NCBI GenBank assembly: GCA_003660865.1
Contig: QMVA01000107.1
Coordinates: 1-5,656 of the forward strand
Direction of reading: 5' to 3'
Source of the DNA: Candidatus Nanohalarchaeota archaeon
GTDB lineage: Archaea; EX4484-52; B79-G9
Length of the DNA: 5,656 nucleotides
Made by a program: the position numbers and the translations under genes. The notes under the pieces are model-generated. The model did no database searches. It was not told the origin of the DNA and saw only the letters and a list, made by a program, of their open reading frames with translations. Below are positions 5,044 to 5,656 of the stretch, one piece after another. Positions within the stretch are counted from its first letter, which is position 1. Each line of letters opens with the position of its first letter.

Positions 5044-5313
5044 ATGTATTTTCGGATTACTGTGCCTTATAATGTCCCGGAGAGCCTTGTAGTTGAATAT
5101 TGTAGAGTATGTAATGTTGCTAATACGAGAGCTTTGGATGATGTGGATATCGGGTTGTTGGATGAGAGCAGTTATTTTGTCAGGGAGGAGGATATGTGTA
5201 TTTTAGAGTTGTGTGATGAGGAAACATTTCTGCGCTCTTTTCGTGGGTGGAATGAAGTTATTCACAGGTTGAAACATGGTGAACCTAAGGGACTTGAAAT
5301 GAATAGGTTCTAG
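5044..5313 (+). CDS. Hypothetical protein with CxxC pair, probably the 3' part of a longer gene
   Basis: An open frame of 89 residues from ATG 5044, with AGTGAGG just upstream. It begins YFRITVPYNVPESLVVEYC, contains EYCRVC (a CxxC pair, residues 19-22) and two more Cys in EEDMCILELC, and ends with a likely helix (FRGWNEVIHRLKHGE). Frame 1 is open back to 4987 and reads naturally as FELSYNSAELSEDMYF, so ATG 5044 is probably internal and the true start lies in frame 2 at 4871 or 4796 (see the preceding entry). Acidic and Val-rich, no membrane segment or signal peptide. The Cys pairs could bind metal or be redox-active, but with no recognised family this is only a possibility. It converges on the minus-strand gene at 5360-5575. 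Confidence 0.55.
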   Translation: MYFRITVPYNVPESLVVEYCRVCNVANTRALDDVDIGLLDESSYFVREEDMCILELCDEETFLRSFRGWNEVIHRLKHGEPKGLEMNRF

Positions 5314-5359
5314 TGTCTTGTGTATTCTTGTGGGATTGTAGAATTTGATGTTCTGGTGT

Positions 5360-5575
5360 TCATGCGGGCGCGATTTGCATGTATTTGTGAAGTTCCACCA
5401 AGATCTCTGTTTCTGGTATTGATTTGTGGTCGCTGGGAGGGGTTTCATTTTCCCATGCTTCGAATGCTTCAAATATTGCGTATATTCCATGAGTTTCTAT
5501 GGACTCTCTATAGTTTGGGTCTTCGGCTCTTTTAAGGTATTTTATGAATCCTTCAATGAGTTTATGGTTTGGCAT
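5360..5575 (-). CDS. Small helical hypothetical protein, possibly 5' truncated
   Basis: 71 residues from ATG 5575 to TGA at 5360-5362. The product is charged and predicted mostly helical: KLIEGFIKYLKRAEDPNYRE, then YAIFEAFEAWENE, then TEILVELHKYMQIAPA. No family, membrane segment or catalytic motif is recognised. No ribosome site precedes ATG 5575, and the frame stays open upstream to the window edge (27 more codons, hydrophilic and Asn/Gln/Lys-rich, with no ATG or GTG), so the gene may begin outside the window. The protein-like composition favours this strand over the Leu/Phe-rich overlapping frame on the + strand (5320-5535). It is convergent with the gene ending at 5313, with a 46-nt T-rich gap between them. 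Confidence 0.55.
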   Translation of the reverse strand: MPNHKLIEGFIKYLKRAEDPNYRESIETHGIYAIFEAFEAWENETPPSDHKSIPETEILVELHKYMQIAPA

Positions 5576-5656
5576 GGTATCGTTTTTCTGGAATGGGTGT
5601 CTTCTTATCTGTTCTTTTTGGTTGCTACCCCTATTGTTGTTATTTTGTTTTTTTAT

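Noticed and set aside
5320..5535. + strand frame opposite the 5360-5575 gene
   Set aside because: Composition (Leu, Phe, Cys, Arg runs) looks antisense, and the minus-strand product is more protein-like.

Overview
The window most likely comes from an archaeon, possibly a small-genome (DPANN-like) lineage; the assignment is moderate. The evidence is a stand-alone ferredoxin:thioredoxin-reductase-like catalytic subunit, a single-cluster ferredoxin of the archaeal type, a compact winged-helix regulator, a TATA-like box upstream of a gene, and GGAGGT/GGTGG ribosome binding sites on tightly packed overlapping genes.

Left part (1-1481, + strand): a compact operon. It holds the tail of an unidentified gene, a small unknown protein (76-268), a [4Fe-4S] ferredoxin with a Gly/Arg-rich tail (261-593), a 34-residue single-pass membrane protein (590-694), a 2[4Fe-4S] ferredoxin (691-866), an FTR-like disulfide reductase catalytic chain (868-1135) and a winged-helix regulator (1128-1481). 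Junctions run from an 8-nt overlap to a 3-nt gap. The set reads as a reduced-ferredoxin-to-dithiol redox module with its own regulator. Three of these genes (76-268, 691-866, 868-1135) need a single-base correction to be read whole.

Middle (1482-1800): about 320 bases with no convincing gene. It contains an oligo-T terminator candidate, a short hairpin, a TATA-like box and a 19-bp near-perfect dyad.

Right centre (1801-4565, - strand): an intact, translationally coupled tldD-tldE(pmbA) pair. TldD keeps its HExxxH metal site and the downstream Cys; TldE lacks the site, as expected for the partner subunit of this heterodimeric protease. A TATA-like promoter lies at about 4626-4633.

Right end (4566-5656): a divergent 34-residue membrane protein (4638-4742), an unknown Cys-containing protein split by a frameshift and preceded by an in-frame TAG (4796-5313), and a convergent small helical protein on the - strand (5360-5575, possibly continuing past the window edge).

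Two window-wide patterns stand out. The + strand appears enriched in G and T whichever way genes point, which suggests replication-strand bias. The apparent single-base disruptions are all in the small flanking genes, while the 2.8-kb tldDE pair is clean.
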